A DNA stretch of 43,118 bases from JBBARC01 sp040400005 (GTDB lineage Bacteria > Pseudomonadota > Alphaproteobacteria > Acetobacterales > Acetobacteraceae), in the NCBI GenBank assembly GCA_040400005.1, contig JBBARC010000027.1, positions 1 to 43,118 on the forward strand. The letters run 5' to 3'. The notes under the pieces are model-generated. The model worked only from the letters and a program-made list of their open reading frames with translations, ran no database searches and was not told the origin of the DNA. This document shows positions 24,192 through 32,982 of the stretch, piece after piece. The position numbers were made by a program, and so were the translations under genes. The stretch's first letter is position 1; each line of letters begins with the position of its first letter.

Positions 24192-27100
24192 ATGACCGAT
24201 AGTGAAGCCGCCCCAGGTGCCCGCATCAATCGCATTCGTATTGCCGGGTTTAAAAGTTTTGCAGAACCGGTCAGTGTGGATATTCTACCGGGGTTGACCG
24301 GTATCGTTGGCCCCAATGGCTGCGGTAAGTCCAACGTTGTAGAAGCGTTGCGCTGGGCGATGGGGGAAAGTTCGGCCAAATCGCTGCGCGGCGGCGAGAT
24401 GGATGACGTGATTTTTGCCGGCACCACATCGCGCGCCAGCCGTAATTTGGCCGAGGTGACGATTTCGCTGGATGGTAAGTTGCCAGCGCCGTTCGACAAT
24501 GATGCCGAATTGCAAGTGACACGGCGGATTGAGCGCGGGGCGGGATCGAGCTACCGGGCTGGCGGGCACGAGATCCGGGCGCGCGATGTGCAGACGTTTT
24601 ATGCTGATTTAGCCAGTGGAGCGCGCAGTTCTGGCATGGTGAGCCAGGGGCGGGTATCGGCGCTGGTTAATGCTAAACCGGAAGATCGGAGGCAGGTGCT
24701 GGAAGAAGCGGCCGGCATTACCGGGCTGCGGGCGCGGCGGCATGAGGCGGAATTGAAATTACGGGCGGCCGAGGCCAATTTGGCGCGGTCGGAAGATTTG
24801 CTGGGTCAGTTGGAGGCCAGCCGCGAGGCTTTGCGCAAGCAGGCGCGCGAGGCACGGCGGTATCGCAATATGTCTGGCCTGGTGACGGCGGCGCAGGCTG
24901 ATTATTTGGCGATACAGCATGCGAGGGCTGCGGCGGCGTATGCGCAGGCGCAGGCGCACATGGCAGCGGCACGGGAAGCGGTTGGTTTACGCGAAGCGGC
25001 GGTGCTGGCGGCGAGTGCTGCGGTGGCGGCGGCTGAGGCAGGCTTGCCGGCGCCGCGGGCGGCGGAGGCGCTTAGCCGAAGTGCGCTGGAACGCAAGCGC
25101 GTGGATGTGGAGCAGCTGGATGCCGCGGCGGCACGGGCGGCGCAGGCGCTGGCCGATGCTGAGGCGCGGGTGCTTGAGATTGAGGCCGATTTACAGGCGG
25201 CAGCGGCGCGGGCGGATGATGCCGCCGCAGCGCTGGCCGAGCGGCTGACTGAGGATACCAGGCTTGCTGGCCGGTTAGCGGATTTGCCGGGCGCATTAGC
25301 GCGGGCGGAACAGGCGCGGGATGCGGCGGCGGCAGGCGTTGCTGAGGCTGAGATTGCGTTGGATTGTGCGGCGCGTGAGGCGGCCCAGGCGGCGGCGGAT
25401 GCGCGCGCGTATGGGGCGGCTTTGGCGCAGGCGGTTGAGCGTGAGGCGAGTGCCGATGCGGCCTTGGCGGCGGTGGAGCTTAGTTGTGCGCAAACTGCGC
25501 AGGATGTGATTGATCCTGCGGTGCAGGTTGCGGCGGAGGATGCGGTGAACTGCGCCCGTGATGGGCTGACCGAGGCCAGGGCGGCGGTGCAGACTGCTGA
25601 GCAGCGGCGCGGTGTGGCCGATTTGGCGGCGGCGGCGGCGGCGCGCGAGGCGCAATCGCAGGCGGCGCTTTATGAGCAATGCGAAACCCGGGCGCGTGAT
25701 AACGCCAAACGGGTGGCGGATTTGGCGGCGGCGTTGGCGGTGGCAGAGGCCGATGCGCAGGCGGCGTTTGCTGCGCGTATCCCGGCGGAGGTTATCGCTG
25801 GGAAACGCGATTTGGTAGCGCAGTTGGCGGAGGCCGCGGCCGCGGCTGCCGCGGCCGAGGACAGCGCGAGTGAAGCGGCCCGTAAGGCCAGTGATGACGC
25901 GGCCGAGGCGCGCCGGATGGCGGCCGATGTGGTGGCGGCGATTGCCCGGGCGCGTGATGGTGTGCGCGCGGCGCAAACCCGGTGGGATGGCGAAACCGCC
26001 CTTGCGACCGCTGCCGAAACAGCGCTGGCGGCGGCCGATGCGGCGCAGGTGCCGAGGGCGCGGGTGGATGCGGCAGATGCGGCTATGCGCCAGGCGGTAG
26101 CTGAGCAGGCGGAGGCAAGTGCTGCTTTGGCACAGCTTGCGGCTGCTGCCCGCAGCGCCACCCAGGTTGCGGCGCGGGCGCAGACAGATTTGGCCACAGC
26201 CCAGGCCGATTGCGCCCGGGCGCGCGCCGAAGCGGATGGTTTGGGCCGGGCGCTGCAGGCTTTGGGCAGCGATGAGGCCAGCCTGCTGGATAGTATGGTG
26301 GTGCCGGCTGGGCTGGAGGCGGCCATTGGGGCGGCCTTGCTCGGCGTTGCCGAAGCCTCGGTTGACCCTAACGGCGCGCGGTATTTTGCTGATTTGCCGG
26401 GGTTGGTGGCACCTGTTTTACCGGTTGGCACCACGGATTTGGGCCGGTTGATTGAGGCGCCGGCGGCGTTGGCGCGGTTATTATCGCATGCGGTGCTGCT
26501 GGATGATGTGGCGCACGGGGCGGCCGTGCAGGCGTTGCTGGTGCCCGGCCAGATTGCGGTATCGCGGGCGGGCGAACTGTGGCGCTGGGACGGATTTAGC
26601 GCGGCTGCGGGGCAGGCAGGGGCTGCCGGTGAGCGTTTAGCGATGCGCAATCAGGTGGCGGCACTGGATGAGCGGATTGCCGCCGTTGATGCGGTGGTGG
26701 CGGCAAACGAGGCTGCGTGTGCGGCGGTAAAACGCCTGGAGCAGCAAGCCCTTGGCGCCGAAGTGGCAGCACGCGACGGGTTGGCGCAAGCGGATGGTCA
26801 GCTGGGCTTGGTGCGGGCCGATTGGGCGCAACTAACCGGTGCCAGTGAACGCGCCGAGGCGGCATATCTGGCCGCGGCCGGTGCGCTGACGCGCGCGGTT
26901 GCCGCAAGTGATGCGGCGGCTTGCGCTCTTGATGAGGCGATGTCGGCCCGATCTGGCTGCGGCGATGATGTGGCGGCTGAATCATTGGCCGCACGGTGCC
27001 AGGCGGCTCATGTGCTGGCGCAAGGGACGCACACGGAAGCCCGCAGGTTACGTGAAACCGCGCGCGCGGCGCTTGCTGCCGCCGAGCGCGACTTGGCTAC

Positions 27101-28748
27101 GTTGCTTACCGCCCATGATGCGGCGCAAGCGCGCATTGCGACCGGGGCGCCAGCGCGCGAGCGGCGGCGGGCGGATCACGGTGCCGCCGCCGATGCGGCG
27201 GCGTTGGCACAGGTAGCGTTCGCCGAGTTGCCCGACCCCGCACTGGCGGCGGGCGAGGCGCGTGCCGCCGGCCAAATTGCCGCCGATGCGCGGGGCGACG
27301 AAATTGCTTGCCGAGACGCGGCCGAGGCAGCGGATCGCGCACTGGAAGCGGTGCGGGTGACGGCCAGCGATTTGGCGCGCCAAAAATTAGCGGCCGATGG
27401 GCGGCACGCGGCGGCAAGTGCGCAGCGTGCGCGGGCCGCGCAAGATTTAAGTGCGGCCGTTGATGTGCGGGCGCGGGCGGCGGCGGACGTGGCAGCGCTG
27501 GGCGATAGCGCCGCCCTGGCTGACGTCGCCGATGCTGCGCGCCTGGCGCTGGGTCTTGCCCGCGTGGCGCACGCCGAGGCCAGCCAGGCGGCGATGGTGC
27601 TGGCCGCTGAAAACACAGGCGCCGAGGCGCGCATGGCTAACCTCGCTGGCGAAATAACCGGCTGGCGCGCCCGGCAAACCGAGGCTGATATGGCGGCAGC
27701 GACGCTTGCCCGCCGCAGCTTGGCAGCCCTTGCCGAATGTGAAGCTTTTGCCGTCGCCCCGCGCGATATCGCCGCACGGGTGGCGCTATCGGGCGATGAC
27801 TTGGCCGCAGCCGAGGCCGCCCACCAAACCGCATCGGCCGCCCTGACCGCGGCCGAGGTTTTGGCGCGGGCGGCGAGTGGGGCTGAGCGCGAGGCGGATT
27901 TGGCTGCTGCCAGCGCGCGTGAACACTTGGCCCGCAGCGAAGGTGCGCACGACACCACGGCCGCTGCCTTGGCCGCGGTGCTGGCTCGGGCGGCCGAAAC
28001 TTTGGGCGAGGGTGTGCTGCTGCCGGTGCCCGACGATGTCAGCGATGCCGCGGAAGACCGTGGCCGCAAGAAATGCGACCGGCTGAGCCGCGAGCGTGAC
28101 GAGATGGGGCCGGTGAATTTGCTGGCCGAACAGGAGCTGGACGAGCTGGAAACCCGCATCGCCGGCATTATTGTGGACCGCGACGAGGTGACAACGGCGA
28201 TTGCCAAGCTGCGCGGGGCGATTGGGTCGTTGAACCGCGAGGGGCGGGAACGGTTGGCCGCGGTGTTTACCGAGGTGGACCGGCATTTTCGCACGTTGTT
28301 TACGCGGGTGATGGGCGGCGGGCGGGCGCATCTGGCGCTGGTCGGGTCGGACGATCCGCTAGAGGCGGGGTTAGAGATTTACGCTGAACCGCCGGGCAAG
28401 AAGCTGTCGACGCTTTCGCTGCTATCCGGTGGTGAGCAGGCGTTGACCGCGCTGAGCCTGATTTTTGCGGTGTTTCGCTGCACGCCGGCGCCGATTTCGG
28501 TGCTGGATGAGGTGGATGCGCCGCTGGATGATGCGAACGTGGAGCGCTTCTGCACCCTGTTGGAAGACGTTGTGCGCGATACTGGCACGCGGTTTTTGGT
28601 GGTGACGCATCACCAGTTGACCATGTCGCGGATGGATCGGCTGTATGGGGTGACTATGCAGGAACGTGGTGTTTCGCGAGTGGTGTCGGTGGATTTGCAG
28701 CGCGCGAGTGAGATGGTGGCCGAGGGTGGGGCGGCGGTGGCGGCTTGA
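24192..28748 (+). CDS. Chromosome partition/condensin protein SMC
   Basis: This gene encodes 1518 residues. The N-terminal ATPase half has GFKSFAEPV and Walker A GPNGCGKSN (40-48). The C-terminal half has the signature LSGGEQ (1411-1416) and Walker B VLDEVDAPLDD (from 1437). Two Ala-rich coiled-coil arms (about 165-690 and 806-1320) flank a globular hinge (about 690-806) containing LLDSMVVPAGLEAAIGAAL and RYFADLPGLVAPVLP. Each arm is some 500 residues, longer than the roughly 320-350 of typical bacterial SMCs of about 1150-1200 residues. The protein compacts and segregates the chromosome as a dimer with ScpA/ScpB, which are not in the window. The arms are almost entirely Ala, Glu, Arg, Asp and Gln. 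The start lies nine bases after a TCTCGCCAG stretch; no strong ribosome-binding site is seen. Confidence 0.95.
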   Translation: MTDSEAAPGARINRIRIAGFKSFAEPVSVDILPGLTGIVGPNGCGKSNVVEALRWAMGESSAKSLRGGEMDDVIFAGTTSRASRNLAEVTISLDGKLPAPFDNDAELQVTRRIERGAGSSYRAGGHEIRARDVQTFYADLASGARSSGMVSQGRVSALVNAKPEDRRQVLEEAAGITGLRARRHEAELKLRAAEANLARSEDLLGQLEASREALRKQAREARRYRNMSGLVTAAQADYLAIQHARAAAAYAQAQAHMAAAREAVGLREAAVLAASAAVAAAEAGLPAPRAAEALSRSALERKRVDVEQLDAAAARAAQALADAEARVLEIEADLQAAAARADDAAAALAERLTEDTRLAGRLADLPGALARAEQARDAAAAGVAEAEIALDCAAREAAQAAADARAYGAALAQAVEREASADAALAAVELSCAQTAQDVIDPAVQVAAEDAVNCARDGLTEARAAVQTAEQRRGVADLAAAAAAREAQSQAALYEQCETRARDNAKRVADLAAALAVAEADAQAAFAARIPAEVIAGKRDLVAQLAEAAAAAAAAEDSASEAARKASDDAAEARRMAADVVAAIARARDGVRAAQTRWDGETALATAAETALAAADAAQVPRARVDAADAAMRQAVAEQAEASAALAQLAAAARSATQVAARAQTDLATAQADCARARAEADGLGRALQALGSDEASLLDSMVVPAGLEAAIGAALLGVAEASVDPNGARYFADLPGLVAPVLPVGTTDLGRLIEAPAALARLLSHAVLLDDVAHGAAVQALLVPGQIAVSRAGELWRWDGFSAAAGQAGAAGERLAMRNQVAALDERIAAVDAVVAANEAACAAVKRLEQQALGAEVAARDGLAQADGQLGLVRADWAQLTGASERAEAAYLAAAGALTRAVAASDAAACALDEAMSARSGCGDDVAAESLAARCQAAHVLAQGTHTEARRLRETARAALAAAERDLATLLTAHDAAQARIATGAPARERRRADHGAAADAAALAQVAFAELPDPALAAGEARAAGQIAADARGDEIACRDAAEAADRALEAVRVTASDLARQKLAADGRHAAASAQRARAAQDLSAAVDVRARAAADVAALGDSAALADVADAARLALGLARVAHAEASQAAMVLAAENTGAEARMANLAGEITGWRARQTEADMAAATLARRSLAALAECEAFAVAPRDIAARVALSGDDLAAAEAAHQTASAALTAAEVLARAASGAEREADLAAASAREHLARSEGAHDTTAAALAAVLARAAETLGEGVLLPVPDDVSDAAEDRGRKKCDRLSRERDEMGPVNLLAEQELDELETRIAGIIVDRDEVTTAIAKLRGAIGSLNREGRERLAAVFTEVDRHFRTLFTRVMGGGRAHLALVGSDDPLEAGLEIYAEPPGKKLSTLSLLSGGEQALTALSLIFAVFRCTPAPISVLDEVDAPLDDANVERFCTLLEDVVRDTGTRFLVVTHHQLTMSRMDRLYGVTMQERGVSRVVSVDLQRASEMVAEGGAAVAA

Positions 28749-28783
28749 GCGGCTCGGGGCAGCGTCAGGCGTGCTGTGTCTGG

Positions 28784-29107
28784 TCAGCGCGGGACGAAGG
28801 TGAAGGTCACGATGACCAAGGCCAATACGGCGAGCATTGCTACCGCGATGACAAGCACCCATTGTAGGGTCTGTCGTTTTTTGTGCTCTTGGCTGACGCC
28901 ACAGGCGACACAGCAACCCACAGAGGGGTGGAGCATTTGATACGGTGTTGGCTGCGCACGAAAACCGGCGGCGCGCCACTCGGTTTCGGCCGGTAGTAAT
29001 TTGAACTTCCTGGTGGCCTGTTCGATCATTTTACGTTCCTTGCCCGTGGCGACACGTAGCGGTATCCTTACCCCGCACACGCGGCACTGATCAACGCCAT
29101 AGGCCAT
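28784..29107 (-). CDS. Small CxxC-containing membrane protein, unknown function
   Basis: This gene encodes 107 residues. The N-terminus has CRVCG (Cys8, Cys11) and a second pair CCVACG (Cys65/66, Cys69), consistent with a small zinc ribbon formed by two CxxC knuckles. A single hydrophobic segment at about 83-103 follows the basic stretch EHKKRQ, so the cysteine region is probably cytoplasmic and the C-terminus TFTFVPR outside. I do not recognise a named family. It starts 3 bases after the haloalkane dehalogenase stop and is therefore probably in the same transcript. The opposite-strand smc ends 35 bases away. Confidence 0.72.
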   Translation of the reverse strand: MAYGVDQCRVCGVRIPLRVATGKERKMIEQATRKFKLLPAETEWRAAGFRAQPTPYQMLHPSVGCCVACGVSQEHKKRQTLQWVLVIAVAMLAVLALVIVTFTFVPR

Positions 29108-29110
29108 TGC

Positions 29111-30004
29111 TTAAACACCGAACCGCGCGAGGGCGGCGTCGACAATCACCGCCCCGGCTTCCTGGGTAAAATGTCCCGCATCGGGCAGATCCAGCGGTGC
29201 CGGGCAGCCGTGCAGGGTGGCGCGCAAGGTCGCCATCACCGGAGCGCCCAAAACCGGATCTTGCATGCCCACCGCCATAAAACTTTGCCCGCGCCACTCG
29301 TTTTGCCACCAATCGCGGGCGCGCCGGGCTAACGCCGCCCCCGGTGCATCGGCGGTTTCGGCGACCAGATTGGGGAATCGGCGCACACCGGCTTTGTAAG
29401 TGGCATCGGGGAAGGGGGCGGCGTAGGCGGCGGCCTCAGCGGCACTCAAACCCGGCACCGAGCGTTTGAATAGGCCGGCGATATCCATATCCGGCTTGCT
29501 GTTGCTAAACGCCCGCCACGCCAAAAAACCTTCGCTGAGCGGCACATCGCCGGTGGCCAGCATGGTGTTCATCACCAGCAGGCGGGAAAACCGATCGGGC
29601 ATGTCCATCGGGATGGTCAGACCCAGTAAGCCGCCCCAATCTTGGCAGACCAGGGTGATGTCGGTGAGGTTCAGCCGGGTGATCAGCGCCATCAGCGCGT
29701 TACGATGAAAGTCAAACGTGTAAACCGCTTCATTCGCCGGTTTGTCGGATTTGCCAAAGCCGAACAGGTCGGGTGCCACCACGCGCATGGGGGCTGCCAA
29801 AAACGCCGGGATCATTTTGCGGTAAAGGTAGCTCCACGCTGGTTGGCCGTGCAGGCAGAGGGCTACCGGGGCATCACGCGGGCCGAGATCGAGTGTGTGC
29901 AGGCGCAAGCCCGGGTAGCCAGGCAGGTCATCAATATAGAGGGCTGGAAAATCATAGCCGGGCAGATTGGCGAAACGGTCATCCGGGGTGCGCAAGGCCT
30001 GCAT
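29111..30004 (-). CDS. Haloalkane dehalogenase (DhlA-like subfamily)
   Basis: This gene encodes 297 residues of an alpha/beta-hydrolase. Haloalkane dehalogenases hydrolyse carbon-halogen bonds to alcohol plus halide. Visible residues match the HLD-I type: nucleophile Asp122 followed by halide-binding Trp123 in VCQDWGG, Asp249 in GMQDPVLG, His278 in DAGHFTQE, and the cap Trp163 in FLAW as second halide ligand. CLHGQPAWSYLYRKMIP supplies the oxyanion hole. The N-terminus MQALRTPDDRFANLPGYDF is the usual start of this subfamily, so the gene is complete although its ATG abuts the gap. The physiological substrate is unknown; some relatives are annotated as haloalkane dehalogenase without tested activity. 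Confidence 0.9.
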   Translation of the reverse strand: MQALRTPDDRFANLPGYDFPALYIDDLPGYPGLRLHTLDLGPRDAPVALCLHGQPAWSYLYRKMIPAFLAAPMRVVAPDLFGFGKSDKPANEAVYTFDFHRNALMALITRLNLTDITLVCQDWGGLLGLTIPMDMPDRFSRLLVMNTMLATGDVPLSEGFLAWRAFSNSKPDMDIAGLFKRSVPGLSAAEAAAYAAPFPDATYKAGVRRFPNLVAETADAPGAALARRARDWWQNEWRGQSFMAVGMQDPVLGAPVMATLRATLHGCPAPLDLPDAGHFTQEAGAVIVDAALARFGV

Positions 30005-30104
30005 NNNNNNNNNNNNNNNNNNNNNNNNNNNNNNNNNNNNNNNNNNNNNNNNNNNNNNNNNNNNNNNNNNNNNNNNNNNNNNNNNNNNNNNNNNNNNNNN
30101 NNNN
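30005..30104. other. Assembly gap (100 N)
   Basis: Exactly 100 N, separating the dehalogenase start codon from the ATP synthase operon. The flanks share no obvious repeat. Upstream regulatory sequence of both divergent units may be missing. Confidence 0.97.
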
Positions 30105-30114
30105 GCCAATCGCC

Positions 30115-30143
30115 TTGACACCATCCCCCCCGGCATCTAGCAA
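30115..30143 (+). promoter_or_regulatory. Candidate promoter of the F0 ATP synthase operon
   Basis: A perfect -35 hexamer TTGACA (30115-30120) is followed after 17 bases by TAGCAA (30138-30143), a poor -10. It lies 53 bases before the first gene. The -35 match is good but the -10 is weak, and the real promoter could lie in the gap. Confidence 0.35.
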
Positions 30144-30195
30144 GCCGCTGCCTTCCGGGTGGCAATACAGGCACGGATTGGTGGTGAGCAAGCAT

Positions 30196-30516
30196 ATGGG
30201 TGGCACGGATAACTCTTTCGAGGATCGTCTGGCTGCCGCCCGCGCGCGCCAGGGTATGAATACACCAGCCGATGCGGCAGGTGCTAAGGCGCCGGCGGGC
30301 GGCGGGTTTGCAGGGGTTGCGTTGCGCAGCGGGGTGGAATTTGCTTCCGCCGTGGCGGTTGCCGTCGGTATCGGGTTTTTTCTCGATCGCTGGCTCGGCA
30401 CCAGGCCAGCCTTTACGATAGGGTTCGCGCTGCTCGGATGGGTGGCGGGGTTGTTGAATGTGCGGCGGGCGATTGTGGGCATGACCACACCACCCGATCG
30501 CGGGACAAAGGGTTAA
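30196..30516 (+). CDS. AtpZ/AtpI family ATP synthase assembly protein
   Basis: This gene encodes 106 residues. A soluble N-terminus, SFEDRLAAARARQGM, is followed by two membrane segments (about 41-65 and 71-93) joined by FLDRWLGTRP and ending GLLNVRRAI. This is the alphaproteobacterial AtpI/AtpZ pattern, proteins that help c-ring assembly or divalent-cation supply for the F0 sector. It is the first gene of the operon and lies 6 bases before atpB. A GTG at 30181 is an alternative start that would add five residues. Confidence 0.85.
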   Translation: MGGTDNSFEDRLAAARARQGMNTPADAAGAKAPAGGGFAGVALRSGVEFASAVAVAVGIGFFLDRWLGTRPAFTIGFALLGWVAGLLNVRRAIVGMTTPPDRGTKG

Positions 30517-30522
30517 GGGCAC

Positions 30523-31275
30523 GTGGCAGCCGGTGTAGCAATTCAGCCGATGGAGCAGTTTGAACTGCACCATGCGCTCGGCCATTTTGGCGCCTCGGTG
30601 AATTTCACCCAGGCCAATCTGTTTATGGTGGCGGGCACGGGCCTGATGCTGGCGCTGTTGCACTATGGTGCGCGCCCGGCCGCCATTATCCCCGGCCGCC
30701 TGCAGGCCGCGGCCGAGATGCTATATGCGTTCATCCACGACATGGCGGTTGATCAGATCGGTGAGGAAGGCAAACGCTTTTTTCCCTTCGTGTTCACCAT
30801 TTTCGCGTTCGTACTGATGGGCAATCTGCTCGGCCTGGTGCCGTTTTCGTTTGCCTACACCAGCCATATTGCGGTGACCGGGGCACTCGCCCTGCTGGTG
30901 ATCACCATCGCAACCGCGGTTGCCCTGCGCGAACATGGCTTGCATTTTTTCAGCTATTTTCTGCCCGCCGGCGTGCCGCTGTTTCTGGCGCCGTTGATCG
31001 TGCCGATTGAAGTTATTTCGTACCTGTCGCGCCCAGTGAGCCTATCGGTGCGACTGTTCGCCAATATGATGGCGGGGCACGTGATGATGGTGGTGTTTGC
31101 CACCTTCGTTGTGATGATGGGCAGCGCCGGTGGCATTGGCCTGATTGGCGGCGCCTTTCCGGTGGCGCTAAACGTTGCCCTGTTTGGCTTTGAACTTCTG
31201 GTGGCCGGCTTGCAAGCCTATGTGTTTGCCATCCTCACCTGTATCTACCTGCACGATGCGGTGCATTTGCACTGA
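30523..31275 (+). CDS. ATP synthase F0 subunit a
   Basis: This gene encodes 250 residues. Subunit a forms the two proton half-channels beside the c-ring. There are five to six membrane segments. The essential Arg is Arg177 in LSVRLFANMMAGH, and the C-terminal segment has LVAGLQAYVFAILTCIYLHDAV with the usual Gln and His. The GTG start at 30523 is chosen because TAAGGG lies just upstream; an ATG nine codons later (30550) lacks a ribosome-binding site. It shares the operon with atpE, 70 bases downstream. Confidence 0.96.
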   Translation: MAAGVAIQPMEQFELHHALGHFGASVNFTQANLFMVAGTGLMLALLHYGARPAAIIPGRLQAAAEMLYAFIHDMAVDQIGEEGKRFFPFVFTIFAFVLMGNLLGLVPFSFAYTSHIAVTGALALLVITIATAVALREHGLHFFSYFLPAGVPLFLAPLIVPIEVISYLSRPVSLSVRLFANMMAGHVMMVVFATFVVMMGSAGGIGLIGGAFPVALNVALFGFELLVAGLQAYVFAILTCIYLHDAVHLH

Positions 31276-31345
31276 GCGTTACGCAGTCTGCTTCGCCTAA
31301 CATCTCTGTTTTCGTCTCGCGTTTAGATAAAGAAGGATTTTTTCC

Positions 31346-31570
31346 ATGGACGTCGCCGCCGCAAAAGCCCTGGGTGCAGGCATTGCCGTGATCGCCCTTG
31401 CCGGTGTTGGCATTGGCATTGGCAACATTTTCTCGTCGCTGATCGCAAGCGTTGCCCGTAACCCGGCATCGCAGGCACAGATCCAGCCGATCGGCTTTTT
31501 GGGCTTTGCACTGACCGAATCGGTTGCTCTGTTCGCGCTGCTGATCGCGTTCCTGATCCTGTTCACCTGA
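31346..31570 (+). CDS. ATP synthase F0 subunit c
   Basis: This gene encodes 74 residues. Two membrane helices (about 8-34 and 48-73) form a hairpin with the polar loop ARNPASQAQ. Glu58 in FALTESVALFALLIAF is the proton-carrying carboxylate. No sodium-type Gln/Ser signature is evident beside it, so proton coupling is expected. AAGAAGGA is well placed upstream of the ATG. Several copies per complex are required, in line with the strong ribosome-binding site. Confidence 0.97.
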   Translation: MDVAAAKALGAGIAVIALAGVGIGIGNIFSSLIASVARNPASQAQIQPIGFLGFALTESVALFALLIAFLILFT

Positions 31571-31586
31571 TCAGTAGGCAGTGCTG

Positions 31587-32180
31587 ATGTTTGTGTCGCG
31601 CACGCGCTTGTTCTTGGGTTTGTGCACTTTGGCGCTGCTCGCAGCCCCAGATGCTGCCCACGCCGGCACGATGCCGCAGTTGGATTTCGCCAACCCCTTG
31701 CTCACCTCACAGGTGGTATGGGGGGCGATTATCTTTGTGGTGTTTTACCTGGCCCTTTCGCGCATGGCCCTGCCTAAAGTTGGGGCGGTGCTGGAACGGC
31801 GGGCGCAAAGCATAGCCGGCGATCTGAACACAGCGCTGGCCGCAAAAGCTGCTGCCGATACTGCGCGTGATGCCGTTACCGCCGCTCGCCACCAGGCCGC
31901 GGCCGAGGGCCAAGCGGCCATTACGGCCGCTACCGACCGCGCAAAAGCCGCCGCCGCCGCCCAAGCCGCCACCCTGAACGCCGCCCTCGATGCCCAGTTG
32001 GCGCAAGCCGAACAGCAGATCGCGGCCGCTCGCGGTGCCGCCATGGGTGCGTTGGGCGAGGTTGCCGCCGAAACCGCTGGTGCGCTGATTACCCGGCTGA
32101 CCGGCAAACGCGCATCGCCCGACCATTTGGCCGGCGCCGTTGGCACGGTGATGGCCGCGCGCGGTATTAACGCGGCCTGA
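31587..32180 (+). CDS. ATP synthase F0 subunit b'
   Basis: This gene encodes 197 residues from the ATG at 31587, which is 8 bases after AGTAGG; a GTG at 31581 is too close to that site. A hydrophobic N-terminus with AHA (about residues 4-27) resembles a cleavable signal, as in other alphaproteobacterial b' subunits. A membrane helix (about 43-62, VVWGAIIFVVFYLALSRMALP) and a long Ala-rich amphipathic helix follow, forming the peripheral stalk with subunit b. The divergent b/b' pair is characteristic of alphaproteobacteria and phototrophs. Confidence 0.92.
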   Translation: MFVSRTRLFLGLCTLALLAAPDAAHAGTMPQLDFANPLLTSQVVWGAIIFVVFYLALSRMALPKVGAVLERRAQSIAGDLNTALAAKAAADTARDAVTAARHQAAAEGQAAITAATDRAKAAAAAQAATLNAALDAQLAQAEQQIAAARGAAMGALGEVAAETAGALITRLTGKRASPDHLAGAVGTVMAARGINAA

Positions 32181-32214
32181 TATGCCAACATACGCGCCAG
32201 AAAGGTTTTAAGTG

Positions 32215-32721
32215 ATGGCAAACGCGCACGGATATTTCACCAACCCCGAGTTTTGGGTGCTGGTGTCGTTCCTGATTTTTGTGACGCTGTTTGGCAAACG
32301 CCTGGCCGGCGCCATCACCGGTATGCTGGATGCGCGCGCCGATAACGTGCGCAGCGAACTGGCCGAAGCGCAGCGCCTGCGCATTGACGCCGAACATCTT
32401 CTGGCCGACGCGCAAGCCGCTAAAACGGCCGCGTTGGACGAAGCCCGCCTGGTGATCGAACGCAGCCATTTGGAAGCCGCCCGCGTGGCAACCGCCGCTG
32501 CGACCGACGCCAAAGCCGCCGCTGGTCGCCGCGAGCGCATGGCGATGGACCGCATTGCCGCCGCCGAAAAAGCCGCGATCAACGAAATCCGAGCGCTGGC
32601 CGCCGACATTGCGGTGGCCGCCGCATCACAAGTGATTGCCGAAGGCCTAACCGCCGACGCCGGCGCCCCGCTGATTGACGATGCCATTGCATCTTTGCCC
32701 AAAGCTTTGCGGGCAGCTTAA
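32215..32721 (+). CDS. ATP synthase F0 subunit b
   Basis: This gene encodes 168 residues. One N-terminal membrane helix (about 12-28, EFWVLVSFLIFVTLFGK) is followed by a long charged alpha-helix with RADNVRSELAEAQRLRIDAE and conserved GR-xR-MA near the middle. It makes the stator stalk with b'. GAAAGG lies about ten bases before the ATG at 32215; a GTG one codon earlier (32212) is possible. It is the last gene of the F0 operon. The F1 genes are elsewhere, as usual in this class. Confidence 0.94.
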   Translation: MANAHGYFTNPEFWVLVSFLIFVTLFGKRLAGAITGMLDARADNVRSELAEAQRLRIDAEHLLADAQAAKTAALDEARLVIERSHLEAARVATAAATDAKAAAGRRERMAMDRIAAAEKAAINEIRALAADIAVAAASQVIAEGLTADAGAPLIDDAIASLPKALRAA

Positions 32722-32735
32722 GGCCGACGAGAAGC

Positions 32736-32853
32736 AAGGCTGGTGGGGCGAAGCCGCCCCCCCAGACCCCCGGCAATTGGTTGACGGTGTTTGAACGCAC
32801 TCCGTCAACAAATCGCCGGGGGCCTGGGGGGGCGGCTTCGCCCCACCAGCCTT
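32736..32853. repeat. Long GC-rich palindrome after the ATP synthase operon
   Basis: A 39-base left arm (32736-32774, beginning AAGGCTGGTGGGGCGAAGCC) and a 39-base right arm (32815-32853, ending CTTCGCCCCACCAGCCTT) are complementary with one mismatch. The 40-base centre holds a second dyad, GTTGACGG (32780-32787) and CCGTCAAC (32802-32809). It could act as a terminator or be a miniature mobile palindrome; no target-site duplication is clear. The rest of 32722-32982 shows no gene. Confidence 0.88.
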
Positions 32854-32982
32854 TTGTTTGCCTTGCCTTAAACGTCATTGTCATAAAAACGTGATCACAG
32901 TTTTGCTGGCGGCGCGCTAGGCATTGGTGGCTGGCATGCCTTAGGGTGGAGCAAAATATATGCGCAGCTTTTGGGGGATACG

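Noticed and set aside
25670..28294. Long minus-strand frames of 326 and 372 codons opposite smc
   Set aside because: They are Ala/Ser/Arg-rich mirror images of the GC-rich, Ala-rich coiled-coil coding sequence, have no domains, and lie entirely within smc.
29773..30516. Fusion of a dehalogenase-region frame with AtpZ/I through the second gap
   Set aside because: It only exists because Ns were translated; the AtpZ/I start at 30196 matches its family.
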